From positions 1 through 13,785 of the forward strand of contig CAIVXP010000106.1 of the NCBI GenBank assembly GCA_903909905.1: 13,785 nt of DNA, read 5' to 3'. Both the position numbers and the translations under genes were made by a program. Source of the stretch: Akkermansiaceae bacterium (lineage in GTDB: Bacteria; Verrucomicrobiota; Verrucomicrobiia; Verrucomicrobiales; Akkermansiaceae). A model generated the notes under the pieces. The model searched no databases. It had not been told where the DNA came from and worked only from the letters and a program-made list of their open reading frames with translations. Below are positions 12,541 to 13,785 of this stretch, piece after piece (the first letter of the stretch is position 1; every line of letters begins with the position of its first letter).

Positions 12541-13497
12541 ATGCAGCTCCTCGACTTCGAAAAGCCGGCAGTAGAACTTGAGCGTGAACTGGAAAAACTC
12601 CGTGCCAAGGCGGCCTCCCAGGACATTGACCTTTCTGCCGAAATTTCCACCATGGAATCGAAGCTCGCCGAGACCCGCGCGCGTATTTACGAGAACTTGA
12701 CCCCATGGCAAAGGGTGCAAATCGCCCGCCATACCGCGCGTCCGTTCATGTTGGACTATGTTGCGCACGCCTTTTCGGATTTCTGCGAGCTGCATGGCGA
12801 CCGCCACATCGGTGATGATGCATCGATGCCGGGAGGATTTGCCCGGCTTGGCGATCGGCGGGTGGTGGTGATCGGTCACCAGAAGGGTCGAGACACCAAG
12901 GAAAACCTCAAGCGCAACTTTGGCAGCGCGCATCCCGAGGGTTATCGCAAGGCGCTGCGCCTGATGAAACTGGCCGAGAAATTCGGTCTGCCGGTGATTG
13001 CGTTGATCGACACGCCGGGTGCATTCCCAGGAATTGGTGCCGAGGAACGCAATATTGCCGAGGCAATCGCTTTCAACCTAAAGGAAATGATGCTGCTCAA
13101 GGTGCCGATCGTGGCCGTCGTTTTGGGTGAGGGGGGATCTGGCGGAGCTTTGGGAATTGGCGTCGCGGACCGCGTCATCATGCTCGAAAACGCCTACTAT
13201 TCGGTGATCAGCCCCGAGGGTTGTGCGGCTATTTTGTGGAAGCACCGCAAGCACGCTCCTGAGGCAGCCGAGGCGATGAAGCTTGTGGCGCCGGATCTCA
13301 AGAAGCTCGATCTCATCGACGATGTCGTGCCCGAGCCAACCGGTGGGGCGCATCATGATCACCATGCTACGGCCGCTGCATTCCGCGAGGTGGTTTCGCG
13401 GCATTTGGATGAGCTGGAGAAAATCAGTGTGTCAAAACTCCTCGATGCGCGTTACGCGAAATTCCGCAACTTCGGGGAGTGCCAAAGCCAGGCCTGA
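12541..13497 (+). CDS. accA: Acetyl-CoA carboxylase carboxyltransferase subunit alpha
   Basis: AccA with AccD forms the carboxyltransferase that moves CO2 from carboxybiotin to acetyl-CoA, making malonyl-CoA, the first committed step of fatty-acid synthesis. The 318-residue length is nearly that of E. coli AccA (319). Typical features: the N-terminal coiled-coil region (LDFEKPAVELERELEKL), the LTPWQRVQIARH segment (53-64), ELHGDRHIGDD (83-93), GHQKGRDTKEN (112-122), LIDTPGAFPG (155-164) and the oxyanion-hole loop GEGGSGGALGIG (196-207), then SVISPEGCAAILW. The ATG at 12541 is the family start; the in-frame GTG at 12490 adds residues outside the family. It follows the LysM gene by 60 bases and may share its transcript. 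The 3' end converges on folK with only 4 bases between stops and no clear terminator. accD is not in the window. Confidence 0.97.
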   Translation: MQLLDFEKPAVELERELEKLRAKAASQDIDLSAEISTMESKLAETRARIYENLTPWQRVQIARHTARPFMLDYVAHAFSDFCELHGDRHIGDDASMPGGFARLGDRRVVVIGHQKGRDTKENLKRNFGSAHPEGYRKALRLMKLAEKFGLPVIALIDTPGAFPGIGAEERNIAEAIAFNLKEMMLLKVPIVAVVLGEGGSGGALGIGVADRVIMLENAYYSVISPEGCAAILWKHRKHAPEAAEAMKLVAPDLKKLDLIDDVVPEPTGGAHHDHHATAAAFREVVSRHLDELEKISVSKLLDARYAKFRNFGECQSQA

Positions 13498-13501
13498 AAA
13501 A

Positions 13502-13785
13502 TCAGCTTAGAGCAACCAAGGGGGCTTCGTTGCTTTTGAGTTCCTTGAGTATCTGGGCGATGCATTTTGCCTGACCTTCAAGCACAAGTTCGGGCCTGAT
13601 GTCGGCCAGCGGCTGAAGCACAAATCGTCGCTCATGCAGGCGCGGGTGAGGGAGAATGAGGTCGGGTGAGTCGCATTGTTCGTTGCCGAGATAAAGGATA
13701 TCGACATCGATCACGCGCGGGGCGTTGCGTTGCGGGTTGCTCGAGCGGCCCATGGATATTTCGATCGCGCGAGTTTTTTCCAAAA
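13502..13785 (-). CDS. folK: 2-amino-4-hydroxy-6-hydroxymethyldihydropteridine pyrophosphokinase, C-terminal part (partial)
   Basis: FolK transfers pyrophosphate from ATP to 6-hydroxymethyl-dihydropterin in folate synthesis. The gene enters from the right edge, so its N-terminus is missing; about 94 residues are visible. The substrate and metal-binding signature APRVIDVDILYLG contains the two Asp residues that bind magnesium. It differs from the more common GPR(T)IDLDIL only by conservative changes and Ala for Gly. LPHPRLHERRFVLQPLADI is the family's conserved second motif, in its usual position about 14 residues later. The TTG near the edge is not a real start: the reading frame continues off the window. 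Its stop is 4 bases from the accA stop on the other strand. Confidence 0.93.
   Translation of the reverse strand, partial: LEKTRAIEISMGRSSNPQRNAPRVIDVDILYLGNEQCDSPDLILPHPRLHERRFVLQPLADIRPELVLEGQAKCIAQILKELKSNEAPLVALS

Noticed and set aside
11746..12933. A 395-codon open frame on the minus strand opposite the LysM gene and accA.
   Set aside because: It is antisense to two well-supported genes. Its His/Arg-rich translation is typical of a shadow frame in GC-rich DNA, with no recognisable domain.
1..13785. Search by eye for CRISPR repeats, tRNAs, insertion sequence ends, toxin-antitoxin or defence genes.
   Set aside because: No regularly spaced repeats, transposase or integrase motifs, terminal inverted repeats or tRNA-like cloverleaf seen; the genes are core metabolic and envelope functions.

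Overview
The window looks like chromosomal DNA from a Verrucomicrobiota-type bacterium (PVC group). This is an inference from protein character, the mix of housekeeping genes and the near absence of Shine-Dalgarno sequences; no 16S or other decisive marker is present. Base composition is moderately GC-rich throughout, with no block of clearly foreign composition. I see no tRNA, rRNA, CRISPR array, insertion sequence, prophage or attachment site.

Layout, left to right. (1) The 3' part of a PolX-type DNA polymerase gene, encoding its PHP nuclease domain, enters from the left edge on the plus strand. It converges on a leftward cluster, read from 6085 down to 950: cdaA (c-di-AMP synthase), a 49-codon membrane peptide resembling the N-terminal anchor of CdaR, aroB, an Aas-like acyl-ACP synthetase with a degenerate acyltransferase domain, and trpA. 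cdaA, the small ORF and aroB overlap or touch, and trpA starts 19 bases after the synthetase. They are probably co-transcribed, although 110 bases separate aroB from the synthetase. (2) Rightward from 6207 is a small lipoprotein cytochrome c. It converges on a leftward lipoprotein L,D-transpeptidase whose intrinsic terminator lies inside the last codons of the cytochrome gene. (3) Divergent from the transpeptidase is a pterin-4a-carbinolamine dehydratase, converging on a leftward polytopic membrane protein. Upstream of that, also leftward, is a class II fructose-bisphosphate aldolase with its own terminator. (4) The right third is mostly plus strand: a two-helix membrane protein, acpP with a strong terminator, an unrecognised helical protein, a TPR/LysM envelope protein whose C-terminus looks like an L,D-transpeptidase domain without its catalytic motif, and accA. 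(5) The C-terminal part of folK runs leftward off the right edge.

Functionally the window is mainly core metabolism and cell envelope: fatty-acid synthesis (accA, acpP), acyl-chain recycling (Aas-like synthetase), aromatic amino acids (aroB, trpA), glycolysis/gluconeogenesis (fba), pterins (dehydratase, folK), peptidoglycan (Ldt, LysM protein) and c-di-AMP signalling. I see no obvious new defence or mobile system. The items most worth a second look are the CdaR-like stub between cdaA and aroB, the inactivated acyltransferase half of the Aas-like protein, the pseudo-L,D-transpeptidase next to accA, and the general lack of Shine-Dalgarno sequences.
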